Counted from the stretch's first letter, positions 8,392-15,797 are shown. The stretch is DNA of 36,206 nucleotides from an uncultured Enterobacteriaceae bacterium (GCA_945271245.1 CALYPF010000020.1:1-36206), one strand, 5' to 3'. The notes: generated from the sequence alone by a model not told the origin. Translations and numbers: made by a program.

Positions 8392-8992
8392 TATTATGCC
8401 TGTAATAATTTTATGTAGGAAAAACAGAAGCATTTCTAGGTTAAAAAACCACCGGGAGTATATGGATTTGTTTCTCCCTGGTCAAACGGTGCGTATAATG
8501 TTTATATTGATCGATAGAATCTGCATGATAGGAGTTAACTATTATAGATGATATTAATGAACGCTGGGTTTATGTTTGTATAATATATTAATTGCTGTTT
8601 TTCGATATCCAAATTGGGTTAATGCCTGATTGACAGGTCTGCAATATCAATACTTGTGTGATAAATATGCTTACGTTCATATGTTAGGCATTATGAATTA
8701 AATTCACATAGTACAAGATTCATGATTTTAGGGTGCGTAATAAAACGTGCAAAAATCTCACGTCAATTGTTTTAGATGAATAATTTAATAAAGAAGTTTT
8801 ACTGACTATTACAGTATGGTTGTTACAAGATATGGTGTAAGTTGCCAGCCGCCTGGCTCAGTAATGGTGGCAACCTGCGCGGGAATAAAAAAATTTTTAC
8901 AAAACCCAAAACCCAAAACCCAAAACATTATCAACCCGAGATGCTAGCGTTATACCTATTGTGGGTAGGTAAATTGCGCGGGTCTGCCAGCG
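8392..8992. other. AT-rich intergenic region without a recognisable gene
   Basis: About 600 bases between the LuxR-type gene and mdcR show no reading frame with a family signature. The stretch presumably holds the promoter of the LuxR-type gene, which faces left. It also contains a run of seven-base repeats (8901-8926) and a small stem TACCTA-TTGTGGG-TAGGTA near 8952-8970 that could weakly terminate mdcR transcripts. Composition stays AT-rich up to about 8840 and then returns to the local norm. Confidence 0.5.
8901..8926. repeat. Short tandem repeat (AAAACCC)3 plus partial unit
   Basis: Three perfect copies of AAAACCC (8901-8907, 8908-8914, 8915-8921) are followed by a partial AAAAC (8922-8926). 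The array lies in non-coding DNA about 70 bases past the mdcR stop codon. Such short arrays can change copy number by slippage; no function is apparent. Confidence 0.9.
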
Positions 8993-9928
8993 TTATGCTT
9001 TATCAGCGGCAAGCCTTCTGCGTGCGTACATTCGCCCTTCTGCCGCCAGTGCCAGCAAATTAGGATCGTGTTCGCGGTTACGTGCAAACACAATCGCAAT
9101 GCGCTGGCGCATTTGATAAGGCTGAGCCAGTGGCAAAAGCTGAACATCGCTTTCATACACTTTTTTCATCCTTCCCGGCATTAGCGCCAGCCCCACGCCA
9201 GCCTGCACCAGGCTTAGCATTGAAAATATATCATTCACCCGCATCACGATATCCGGTTCAAAACCGGCGATGTGAAAAGCTTCCTGAAACCCCGCATACG
9301 TGGCGAAACCTTCCGCCAGAGAAACAAATTTATGGCGGTTAAATTTCCGCAAATCGGCGGGCTCACTGGTATCCAGCGTCAGACTCGCCGGCGCTGCGAG
9401 GCAAATATCGTCTTCAAATAGCGGCAGAACTTCCAGATGGGCGCGATCGACATCGTTTTCCTGCAGAGAGATTAATACTGCGTCAAGAGAGCCTTCATCT
9501 AACATACTGAGAAGTATTTGGTTAGAGCCCATTGTTAAATCCAGCTCTAACTGGGGGCGGCGCAGCTTCATTCCCATGATGAGTTGAGGGATGGTTTCGA
9601 GCGTAAGCGAATAGAGCGTGCCGATACGTAAGCGCCCCTGGTCAATGCCTGCGATGCGTCGGGTTTCTTCCAGCCCGCGCGCCAGCGTTTCTGTAATCTC
9701 GTTGACATATTCCAGCAGCGTGTGGGCGGCAGGTAGCGGTACCAAATTTCGCCCCTTATGATGAAATAAAGGACAACGAACCTCTTCTTCCAGAGAGTGA
9801 AGCGCGCGATGTACGCTGACGCCGCTTATTCCCAGCGCTTCTGCCGTGCGCGCGATATTGCCTTTTTCCATAAAAAGCGTAAATACCGCCAGTTTTCGAA
9901 ACGTAATGTCGTTAGTTATCTGCATCAT
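8993..9928 (-). CDS. mdcR: LysR-type regulator of malonate genes
   Basis: This 311-residue LysR-family protein has the N-terminal winged helix-turn-helix (FRKLAVFTLFMEKGNIARTAEALG into SGVSVHRALHSLEEEV, about residues 11-50) and an effector domain beginning GRLRIGTLYSLTLETIPQLI. Segments such as LDLTMGSNQILL, FVSLAEGFATYAGFQEAFHIAGFEPDI and RMKKVYESDVQLL match what I recall of Klebsiella MdcR, supporting assignment as the malonate-responsive activator. It lies beyond a foreign-looking LuxR-type gene, convergent with mdcABCDEFGH. It is transcribed away from the next operon, with which it shares the 9929-10209 upstream region. Two adjacent ATGs are possible starts, and neither has a strong ribosome binding site. 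Confidence 0.87.
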   Translation of the reverse strand: MMQITNDITFRKLAVFTLFMEKGNIARTAEALGISGVSVHRALHSLEEEVRCPLFHHKGRNLVPLPAAHTLLEYVNEITETLARGLEETRRIAGIDQGRLRIGTLYSLTLETIPQLIMGMKLRRPQLELDLTMGSNQILLSMLDEGSLDAVLISLQENDVDRAHLEVLPLFEDDICLAAPASLTLDTSEPADLRKFNRHKFVSLAEGFATYAGFQEAFHIAGFEPDIVMRVNDIFSMLSLVQAGVGLALMPGRMKKVYESDVQLLPLAQPYQMRQRIAIVFARNREHDPNLLALAAEGRMYARRRLAADKA

Positions 9929-10039
9929 CAGGGATACACACCGGTAATTTGGCGCTCATGGTAGCAGGAAAAGTGCGCCGGGTCGCAAAACCTGCTTTGC
10001 GCTTTTTAGCGACTCGTGCGGTCTGTTTTCTCGATTCAG

Positions 10040-10055
10040 CGTGATCAACTTCACA
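10040..10055 (+). promoter_or_regulatory. Probable CRP binding site
   Basis: CGTGA-TCAACT-TCACA differs from the CRP consensus TGTGA-N6-TCACA at one core position. It lies about 160 bases before the PRD gene start and about 80 bases upstream of the operator-like palindrome. This is a plausible class for cAMP-CRP control of the carbohydrate-type operon to its right; mdcR on its left could also be affected. The match is directly visible; binding is inference. Confidence 0.7.
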
Positions 10056-10119
10056 CAAAAGGCGTATTTGCGGTTAATACCTGTGAATTATGTGGACTAG
10101 ATCACTCTTAGCCGCCCCA

Positions 10120-10139
10120 TTTCCACTTTGAAGTGGAAA
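10120..10139. promoter_or_regulatory. Operator-like palindrome upstream of the PRD/SFCGS operon
   Basis: TTTCCACTT (10120-10128) and AAGTGGAAA (10131-10139) form a perfect nine-base inverted repeat around TG. It is the strongest palindrome in the 281-base gap between mdcR and the operon. Its size suits a dimeric DNA-binding protein. The MtlR/LicR-type activator encoded at 17156-19066 is the obvious candidate, because its gene is linked and no other regulator of this operon is present. I saw no second copy of the palindrome in the window. Confidence 0.55.
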
Positions 10140-10158
10140 ACAACTCGCTACAAACCTT

Positions 10159-10173
10159 TATCGGTTCCCGATA
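10159..10173. promoter_or_regulatory. Second small palindrome before the PRD gene
   Basis: TATCGG (10159-10164) and CCGATA (10168-10173) form a perfect six-base inverted repeat around TTC, roughly 40 bases before the GTG start. As RNA it would fold into a short hairpin near the 5' end of the leader; as DNA it could be a second operator. No clear -10/-35 pair could be placed with confidence here. Confidence 0.4.
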
Positions 10174-10209
10174 GTTTTATAGCCATCCCAAGATAACAAG
10201 GTATGTAGC

Positions 10210-10551
10210 GTGGAAAACGGAACAGTAACAAACAACGATACCGTCGATCGGACAGCGGAAATCGCGGAGTTAGGCGAAAAGATGCTGGCCTGGACGAAAG
10301 ATTTGCTCAAGCAGCACGACATTGTCCCTAACGCCGTTCAAGAGCAAATGCTGAGTTCCCACGTGCGGGCTATGGCGCTTCGCTCTATCACCGGTGAGCC
10401 GTTACCTGAAGTGGATGCCAGCCTGTTTGAAGAAATTTCACAAGATTCAATGAATCTGGCGAAGCAGGTTGTGGCGAAATTCGGCAACCTTCCCGTTGAA
10501 GAATCCTGGCTGCTATCGGTGCATTTCGAAGTAGCAAAAGACAATATTTAA
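10210..10551 (+). CDS. Stand-alone PRD-domain protein (EF_0829-type)
   Basis: This 113-residue protein consists of little more than one PTS-regulation domain. His51 (in SSHVRAMALRSI) and His105 (in LLSVHFEVAKDN) sit where PRDs carry their phosphorylatable histidines. No DNA- or RNA-binding region is present, unlike BglG or MtlR proteins. The start is a GTG at 10210, preceded by AAGGT at 10198-10202; an ATG at 10203 runs straight into a stop. It is the first gene of an eight-gene operon and precedes the SFCGS gene by 16 bases. Related single-PRD proteins occur in the E. faecalis EF_0829 cluster and as E. coli YhfY (recollection). A phosphorylation-dependent partner or regulator of the adjacent permease is plausible but unproven. 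Confidence 0.85.
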   Translation: MENGTVTNNDTVDRTAEIAELGEKMLAWTKDLLKQHDIVPNAVQEQMLSSHVRAMALRSITGEPLPEVDASLFEEISQDSMNLAKQVVAKFGNLPVEESWLLSVHFEVAKDNI

Positions 10552-10567
10552 GTGAAGGAGTGAAAAA

Positions 10568-10933
10568 ATGGAACAGATTTTAGTCGTGATTGGTGACCGT
10601 CTGGGTAAAGGTCAGAAAGTGGCTGAAGGCGTAGAAAAAGCGGGCGGCCGCGCCATTGTTATCCCGGGCGTAGCAGCAGATATGAAACTGGGCGATGTCA
10701 TGAAAGCAGAAAACGCGACTTTCGGGATCTCTTTCTGCGGCAGCGGCGGCGCGGGCGCTATCACCGCTCAGACTAAATACGGCTACAAAGCTAAATACGG
10801 TATGCGCTCAGTAGATGAAGGCGTAACGGCCATCAACGAAGGCTGTAATGTTATGGGCTTTGGCTTTATGGACAAAGAAGAGCTGGGCGAGCGCCTGGTT
10901 GAAGCCTGGAAGAAGAAGTACGGCAGCGCATAA
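10568..10933 (+). CDS. Glycine-rich SFCGS-family protein (EF_0830-type)
   Basis: This soluble 121-residue protein opens with a beta-strand and loop, EQILVVIGDRLGKGQKVAEGV, reminiscent of Rossmann-like or PTS EIIB folds. It contains the diagnostic ISFCGSGGAGAI segment (about residues 54-65) with Cys57 in the glycine loop. The family is known mainly from its motif and its conserved company with DUF4310, DUF4311 and DUF4312 genes; E. coli YhfU (DUF2620) may be a distant relative. A strong AAGGAG site precedes the ATG, and the stop overlaps the next start (TAATG). A role as a phosphocarrier-like EIIB component, with Cys57 as acceptor, is a hypothesis only. Confidence 0.85.
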   Translation: MEQILVVIGDRLGKGQKVAEGVEKAGGRAIVIPGVAADMKLGDVMKAENATFGISFCGSGGAGAITAQTKYGYKAKYGMRSVDEGVTAINEGCNVMGFGFMDKEELGERLVEAWKKKYGSA

Positions 10934-11229
10934 TGAAAGAGCACTTCACCAAGACGGTGAGAGTCTCTGGCAAAGGTGATTCGAAAGCGAAAGCCTTTGC
11001 CGATGCCCTGAGCCACGTACAGGGCGCGGTGATGAAAGCCTCTCCCCATATTTTACTGCGCATCGAGCCACAGGATGTGGCGGTTGTTCATGCGCACGTA
11101 GCGGTGCGTAAAGAAGCCTTTCTTTTCTTCTTTTTACGCCGGGAGCGACGAGCATACCGCGTCGAACTGGATGTTACCGTACAGGTAACGGCCATTAACC
11201 TCGACAGCGTGGATTTTGTCGCACAGTAA
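10933..11229 (+). CDS. DUF4312-family protein (EF_0831-type)
   Basis: This soluble protein of 98 residues begins KEHFTKTVRVSGKGDSKAKAF. It is predicted to be a small alpha/beta protein, with a helix after the SGKGDSKAKAFADAL segment and a strongly beta C-terminal half (RRAYRVELDVTVQVTAINL). It has no recognisable catalytic motif and no signal or membrane segment. Its ATG shares a base with the SFCGS stop codon, so the two products are probably made together, and the two membrane genes follow. Its constant association with DUF4310/DUF4311 suggests a cytoplasmic subunit of the same transport complex; this is inference. Confidence 0.82.
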   Translation: MKEHFTKTVRVSGKGDSKAKAFADALSHVQGAVMKASPHILLRIEPQDVAVVHAHVAVRKEAFLFFFLRRERRAYRVELDVTVQVTAINLDSVDFVAQ

Positions 11230-11258
11230 CCATATAACATTCATACAAGGGCAGAGTG

Positions 11259-12035
11259 ATGTTCTTAATAATTTTAATAAAATCGCTCATCATCGGCGCG
11301 CTGGTCGGCGTAGGTGTGGGCGCAGGGGCGGCACGTATGTTCCATGCCCCGACGACCCAGGGTATGGGCGCATTTCGTACACTTGGGGAACTTAATTCCT
11401 GTGAAGGCGATCCCGCTTCTCACTTCTCTTTCGGCCTGGGTTTCTTCTTTAATGCCTGGGCTTCTTCCGTTGCTGCCGGCGCATTCACGCAGGATGTCGA
11501 TCACCGCGTAATTCCGCACTGGGCGGCTGCGGTTCTGATGATTAAAAATCGCAACGTAGCGGAAACCCTGCACGATCCGAGAAAAATGGCGCTGGCTGGC
11601 GGCATTATCGGCATGATAGTCGTGACCTTCCTGAATATGACCGCTTCATCCGTTCCTGAAGCACTTCAGGTGACGGCGGTAAAAGTGCTGGTACCTGCGG
11701 CGAACCTGCTGGTCAACACGGTGATGCCGGTGATTTTCTGGCTGGCGGCGATTGATGCGGGTAAACGTTCTGGCTTCTGGGGCACTATTTTTGGCGGCCT
11801 TGCGCAACTCATTATGGGGAACGCCGTACCGGGCCTGGTGCTGGGGATCCTCATCGGTAAAGGCGTCGAAGAGAGCGGCTGGAATCGCGTCACCAAAATC
11901 ATGATGGGTGCAATTATTGCGCTGTTTGTGCTGAGCGCCTTCTTCCGCGGTTTCGATATGAAAATGCTGGAATCGTTCCATATGGGCGTGCCGAACTGGC
12001 TTGACCTGATTCATAACGCGATGAGCGGCAAATAA
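11259..12035 (+). CDS. DUF4311-family membrane protein (EF_0833-type), putative permease subunit
   Basis: This hydrophobic protein of 258 residues has about six membrane segments, beginning with FLIILIKSLIIGALVGVGVG, and ends in a short amphipathic tail. A conserved-looking polar loop, GELNSCEGDPASHFSFGLGFFFNAW (about residues 43-67), may line a substrate path. I chose the ATG at 11259, with AAGG at 11247-11250 eight bases upstream; the GTG at 11256 would add one residue. Together with DUF4310 it forms a two-protein membrane unit unlike the classical PTS IIC or IID families I recognise. The substrate is unknown. The neighbouring enzymes point to an amino-sugar acid. Confidence 0.82.
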   Translation: MFLIILIKSLIIGALVGVGVGAGAARMFHAPTTQGMGAFRTLGELNSCEGDPASHFSFGLGFFFNAWASSVAAGAFTQDVDHRVIPHWAAAVLMIKNRNVAETLHDPRKMALAGGIIGMIVVTFLNMTASSVPEALQVTAVKVLVPAANLLVNTVMPVIFWLAAIDAGKRSGFWGTIFGGLAQLIMGNAVPGLVLGILIGKGVEESGWNRVTKIMMGAIIALFVLSAFFRGFDMKMLESFHMGVPNWLDLIHNAMSGK

Positions 12036-12046
12036 GGAGCTGAGAA

Positions 12047-12688
12047 ATGGAAGAGAAAAAAGGTTTCTGGTATGCCGACTGGTCGTTTCCGTTCTTTGTC
12101 GGCCTGCTGTCAGCCGGGATTTTTGCCGGTACCCATATGTACTACCTCTATGGGATCGGGGCGTTTAACGAGGTGGCTTTCGTCGCCATGCTGAAATCCG
12201 GTATTGATACCGGCGTTTACGGTGCCGTTGCGGCATTTGGGGCAAGCTTCCTGTTTGCTCGTATCATTGAAGGTTCACTGGTTGGGATTCTGGATATCGG
12301 CGGTGCTATTCAAACCGGTATCGGGCTGGGCGTTCCAGCGCTGCTGCTGGGAGCAGGATTTGTTTTCCCCGTTGCGAATTTTGCGGCCTCGCTGGTGACC
12401 GGCTTAATCCTGGGATTGGCCACCGGTTATATCATCATTCTGGCGCGTAAATTTACGGTTAACCAAGGCGGCACTACCTACGGTGCCGACGTAATGATGG
12501 GCGCGGGTAATGCTTCCGGGCGTTTCCTGGGGCCGTTGATTATTCTGAGCGCGATGACGGCATCTATTCCTATCGGGCTGGGATCGCTGTTTGGCGCACT
12601 GGTGTTCTATATCTGGCAGAAGCCTATCACCGGCGGCGCTATTCTGGGCGCAATGCTCTTCGGTTATTTCTTCCCAGTCGCTATCTAA
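12047..12688 (+). CDS. DUF4310-family membrane protein (EF_0832-type), putative permease subunit
   Basis: The second membrane protein of the operon has 213 residues and about six transmembrane segments. It includes a glycine-rich LDIGGAIQTGIGLGVPALLLGAG stretch (about residues 83-105), and a polar loop GGTTYGADVMMGAGNASGRF lies between later segments. It begins 11 bases after the DUF4311 stop behind AAGGAG. The glycine-rich helices and its pairing with DUF4311, DUF4312 and SFCGS proteins suggest a multi-subunit transporter. No energy-coupling ATPase is encoded nearby, so transport would have to be secondary or phosphoenolpyruvate-driven. This is inference. Confidence 0.82.
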   Translation: MEEKKGFWYADWSFPFFVGLLSAGIFAGTHMYYLYGIGAFNEVAFVAMLKSGIDTGVYGAVAAFGASFLFARIIEGSLVGILDIGGAIQTGIGLGVPALLLGAGFVFPVANFAASLVTGLILGLATGYIIILARKFTVNQGGTTYGADVMMGAGNASGRFLGPLIILSAMTASIPIGLGSLFGALVFYIWQKPITGGAILGAMLFGYFFPVAI

Positions 12689-12694
12689 GTATCA

Positions 12695-12712
12695 CGGGCG
12701 CTTCGGCGCCCG
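12695..12712 (+). other. UUCG-capped stem-loop inside the operon
   Basis: CGGGCGC (12695-12701) and GCGCCCG (12706-12712) form a perfect seven-base-pair stem closed by the extra-stable TTCG (UUCG) tetraloop. It sits between the putative transport genes and the catabolic genes. Only GTTAATTC follows, so it is not a strong intrinsic terminator. A segmental stability or partial-attenuation element is likely. Confidence 0.65.
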
Positions 12713-12731
12713 GTTAATTCAGGAGTAACCC

Positions 12732-13865
12732 ATGTTTGATTTAATCCTTCGTCAGGCCCGCCTGGTGGATGAGCGTATCGTCGATATCGCTATCCAGGAC
12801 GGGAAAATCGCCGCGTTGGGTGAGGTAACGGGACCGGCTCGTGAAGAGATAAGCCTTGCCAATAAAGGCTATATCAGCGCGGGTTGGATTGATTCTCACG
12901 TCCACTGCTATCCTAAATCGCCGATTTATCACGACGAACCAGACAGCGTGGGCGTAGCCAGCGGTGTGACCACGGTTATTGATGCCGGCAGCACCGGCGC
13001 CGACGATGTGGATGATTTTTATCAATTAACCCGTGCTGCGACAACGCAGGTTTATGCGTTGCTTAATATTTCTCGCGTCGGGCTCATCGCGCAAAATGAA
13101 CTCGCCGATATGTCGCATATTGATGCTGAAGCCGCCGCAGCGGCGGTGAAGCGTTTCCCCGATTTTATCGTGGGCTTAAAAGCGCGGATGAGCAGCAGCG
13201 TGGTGGGCGAAAACGGCGTGGCGCCGCTGGCGCGTGCGAAAGCCATCCAGAAAGAAACCGGCGGATTACCGCTGATGGTGCATATTGGCAATAATCCGCC
13301 CAACCTGGATGAAATCGCCGAGCTGTTAACCTCGGGCGATATTATTACCCACTGTTACAATGGCAAGCCTAACCGCATTCTTACGCCGGAAGGCCAACTG
13401 CGCGCGACGGTAAAACAGGCTCTGGCGCGCGGCGTTCGGCTTGATGTTGGGCACGGTACCGCCAGCTTTAGCTTTGCCGTGGCGGAAAAAGCGATCGCCA
13501 TGGGCATCCTGCCGCAGACCATCAGTTCTGACATTTATTGTAAGAACCGTATTAACGGGCCGGTACACAGCCTGGCTGCCGTCATGTCGAAGTTCCTCGT
13601 CGTAGGGATGACGCTGCCGCAAATTATTGATTGCGTTACGCTGCATGCCGCTGAAGGGCTGCATTTGTCGCACAAAGGCCGCCTGGAAGTTGGCGCGGAT
13701 GCCGATCTGACGCTCTTCACGCTGCAGCATCAACCGGTGCTGATGACCGACGCGGAAAACCAGACGCTGCAGGCAGAGCAGCAGATCCTGCCGCTGGCTG
13801 CCATGCGTGCCGGGAAGTGGTTTACAACCGAACAAGGAAAAGCCGAACATGTCTTCAATCTATGA
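12732..13865 (+). CDS. Amidohydrolase/deacetylase-family metallohydrolase (EF_0837-type)
   Basis: This 377-residue protein belongs to the dihydroorotase-like amidohydrolase superfamily. Metal-binding residues are visible in order: His56 and His58 in DSHVHC, the likely carboxylated Lys150 in VGLKARMSSS, His184 in MVHIGNNP, His207 in ITHCYNG and Asp267 in SSDIY. Such enzymes hydrolyse C-N bonds in cyclic or linear amides, including N-acetyl groups of sugars. Its place directly before a DgaE-like ammonia-lyase suggests that it frees the amino group of an N-acylated sugar acid. The ATG follows CAGGAG. The gene overlaps the next by 17 bases, which indicates translational coupling. The exact substrate is not known. 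Confidence 0.88.
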   Translation: MFDLILRQARLVDERIVDIAIQDGKIAALGEVTGPAREEISLANKGYISAGWIDSHVHCYPKSPIYHDEPDSVGVASGVTTVIDAGSTGADDVDDFYQLTRAATTQVYALLNISRVGLIAQNELADMSHIDAEAAAAAVKRFPDFIVGLKARMSSSVVGENGVAPLARAKAIQKETGGLPLMVHIGNNPPNLDEIAELLTSGDIITHCYNGKPNRILTPEGQLRATVKQALARGVRLDVGHGTASFSFAVAEKAIAMGILPQTISSDIYCKNRINGPVHSLAAVMSKFLVVGMTLPQIIDCVTLHAAEGLHLSHKGRLEVGADADLTLFTLQHQPVLMTDAENQTLQAEQQILPLAAMRAGKWFTTEQGKAEHVFNL

Positions 13866-14964
13866 GAAATATAATTTAAAACAGGTTATTAACGCATCCG
13901 GACGTATGACGATCCTCGGCGTCTCTACGCCGCGCCCTGAGGTGGTGGAAGCGGTGAATACCGGCATGAACCACTATTTCGAAATGAAAGATCTGGTCAA
14001 TAAAACCGGTGAGTACATCGCAAAATTACTGGGCGTAGAAGGCGCGACCGTGGTCGCCTGCGCCTCGGCAGGCATTGCCCAGTCTATCGCGGCAGTACTG
14101 GTAAAAGACGATGACTGGCTGCTGGAAAACCTGCACGTTACGCCGGTAGAAAATAATGAAATTGTGCTGCCGAAAGGGCACAACGTGAATTTTGGCGCGC
14201 CGGTTGGCACGATGGTGGCGCTGGGCGGCGGCAAACTGGTAGAAGCGGGCTATGCCAATGAATGTTCTCCTGAACAGCTAGCTGCGGCAATTACGCCGCG
14301 CACGGCGGCGATTCTGTACATTAAATCTCACCACTGCGTGCAGAAAAGCATGCTTAATGTTAAACAGGCGGCAGAAGTGGCGCGTAGCCATAATCTACCG
14401 CTGATTGTTGATGCGGCGGCGGAAGAAGATCTGCAGCGTTATTATCACGACGGCGGCGACCTGGTGATATACAGCGGCGCGAAAGCCATCGAAGGGCCGA
14501 CCAGCGGGCTGGTTATCGGTAAGAAACAGTACGTCGAGTGGGTAAAACGTCAGGCGTATGGCATCGGGCGCGCAATGAAAGTGGGCAAAGAGGGGATCCT
14601 TGGTCTGACTTGCGCTATCGAGCATTATTTGACTGCGACGAAAGAGAGCGGTCAGCAGATGGTCGATAAAATGACGCCGTTTATTGAATCACTAAATACT
14701 CTGAAAGGCGTCAGCGCTCGGGTAGTTTGGGATGCGGCAGGGCGCGATATTGCGCGTACCGAAATTAAATTTGATGAAGCGGCGACCGGCATTGCGACCG
14801 GCGATCTGGTTCAGGCGCTGAAACAGGGCGAGTACGCCATCTATTTCCGCGGCTATAAGGCCAATGAAGGCATTATTGAAGCGGACGTGCGCAGCGTTAG
14901 CGCGCAGCAACTGGACATTATCTATCGCCGTATTAAAGAACTGACTGCAGGAGAAACAGCATGA
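13849..14964 (+). CDS. dgaE: DgaE-like pyridoxal-phosphate-dependent ammonia-lyase
   Basis: This protein is related to Salmonella DgaE, which converts D-glucosaminate-6-phosphate to 2-keto-3-deoxygluconate-6-phosphate and ammonia, and more distantly to the SelA selenium transferase fold. The chosen ATG (13849) follows AAGGAAAA and gives MSSIYEKYNLKQVINASGRM, 371 residues; the frame is open from 13807. The PLP lysine is probably Lys212 in IYSGAKAIEGPTSGL, with Asp188 in LIVDAAAEED as the ring-nitrogen ligand. It overlaps both neighbours. The fold and chemistry are well supported; the natural substrate may differ from D-glucosaminate-6-phosphate because the Dga phosphotransferase genes are absent here. 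Confidence 0.85.
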   Translation: MSSIYEKYNLKQVINASGRMTILGVSTPRPEVVEAVNTGMNHYFEMKDLVNKTGEYIAKLLGVEGATVVACASAGIAQSIAAVLVKDDDWLLENLHVTPVENNEIVLPKGHNVNFGAPVGTMVALGGGKLVEAGYANECSPEQLAAAITPRTAAILYIKSHHCVQKSMLNVKQAAEVARSHNLPLIVDAAAEEDLQRYYHDGGDLVIYSGAKAIEGPTSGLVIGKKQYVEWVKRQAYGIGRAMKVGKEGILGLTCAIEHYLTATKESGQQMVDKMTPFIESLNTLKGVSARVVWDAAGRDIARTEIKFDEAATGIATGDLVQALKQGEYAIYFRGYKANEGIIEADVRSVSAQQLDIIYRRIKELTAGETA

Positions 14965-15701
14965 AACTGACCCCTAATTTTTATCGCGATCGCGTATGCC
15001 TTAACGTACTGGCAGGTTCTAAAGCCAATGCTCAGGCCGTTTATGAAGCAGCGGAAGGTCACGTGCTGGTTGGCGTGTTATCGAAAAGCTATCCGGACGT
15101 GCCGAGCGCGGTGACCGATATGCGCGAATATGCCAAACTTATCGATAACGCGCTGTCCGTAGGGCTGGGTGCCGGCGATCCGAATCAGTCTGCGATGGTT
15201 AGCGAAATCTCACGTCAGGTGCAGCCGCAGCACGTGAATCAGGTGTTCACCGGCGTGGGGCCGAGCCGCGCGCTGCTTGGCCAGAATGAGTCCGTGGTTA
15301 ACGGCCTGGTTTCACCGACCGGCACCGTGGGTATGGTGAAAATCTCCACGGGTCCATTAAGCTCTGGCGCGCCGGACGGCATCGTGCCTGTCGAGACTGC
15401 GATTGCGCTGCTGAAAGACATGGGCGGCAGCTCAATTAAATATTTCCCAATGGGTGGTCTGAAGCATCGTGATGAGTACGTCGCCGTAGCGCAGGCGTGT
15501 GCAAAACACGATTTCTGGCTGGAGCCGACCGGCGGTATCGATCTGGAAAACTTTGGTGAGATTCTGAAGATCGCGCTTGATGCTGGCGTAAGCAAAGTGA
15601 TCCCGCATATCTATAGCTCTATCATTGATAAAGCGAGCGGCGATACGCGCCCGGAAGACGTACGTAAACTACTGGCTATCACCAAACAACTGGTAGGCTA
15701 A
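14961..15701 (+). CDS. dgaF: DgaF-like KDGP aldolase family protein (EF_0839-type)
   Basis: DgaF cleaves 2-keto-3-deoxygluconate-6-phosphate to pyruvate and glyceraldehyde-3-phosphate. This 246-residue TIM-barrel protein matches the family in length and has a candidate Schiff-base lysine, Lys160, in SSIKYFPMGGLKHRDEY. A second lysine-bearing strand, GMVKISTGPLSSGAPDG, and the ligand-binding EPTGGIDLENF segment follow the usual barrel order. It starts inside the dgaE-like stop codon (ATGA) and is the last gene of the eight-gene operon; a 10-base-pair stem followed by TTT begins about 55 bases later. Confidence 0.86.
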   Translation: MKLTPNFYRDRVCLNVLAGSKANAQAVYEAAEGHVLVGVLSKSYPDVPSAVTDMREYAKLIDNALSVGLGAGDPNQSAMVSEISRQVQPQHVNQVFTGVGPSRALLGQNESVVNGLVSPTGTVGMVKISTGPLSSGAPDGIVPVETAIALLKDMGGSSIKYFPMGGLKHRDEYVAVAQACAKHDFWLEPTGGIDLENFGEILKIALDAGVSKVIPHIYSSIIDKASGDTRPEDVRKLLAITKQLVG

Positions 15702-15755
15702 ACGCGGTGTTTAAAGGCCATCTTCCGTGGGGAAAGTGGCCTGCGTTAAAAACGG

Positions 15756-15797
15756 GAGAGGAACGGTTGTGTGAGATAGCGCAGCGTTCCTCTCTTT
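15756..15797 (+). terminator. Terminator after the dgaF-like gene
   Basis: GAGAGGAACG (15756-15765) pairs perfectly with CGTTCCTCTC (15785-15794) and is followed by TTT. The loop is long (19 bases). A second imperfect stem, GGCCA (15716-15720) with TGGCC (15737-15741), lies just before it. Together they probably end the eight-gene transcript and separate it from the lactonase-activator unit. Confidence 0.6.

Noticed and set aside
8842-9063. Small plus-strand frame crossing the AAAACCC array
   Set aside because: It runs through the low-complexity repeat and into the mdcR antisense strand, with no recognisable domain.
10082-10106. TGTGA ... TCAC pair as a second CRP site
   Set aside because: The spacing between half-sites is about 15 bases instead of 6.
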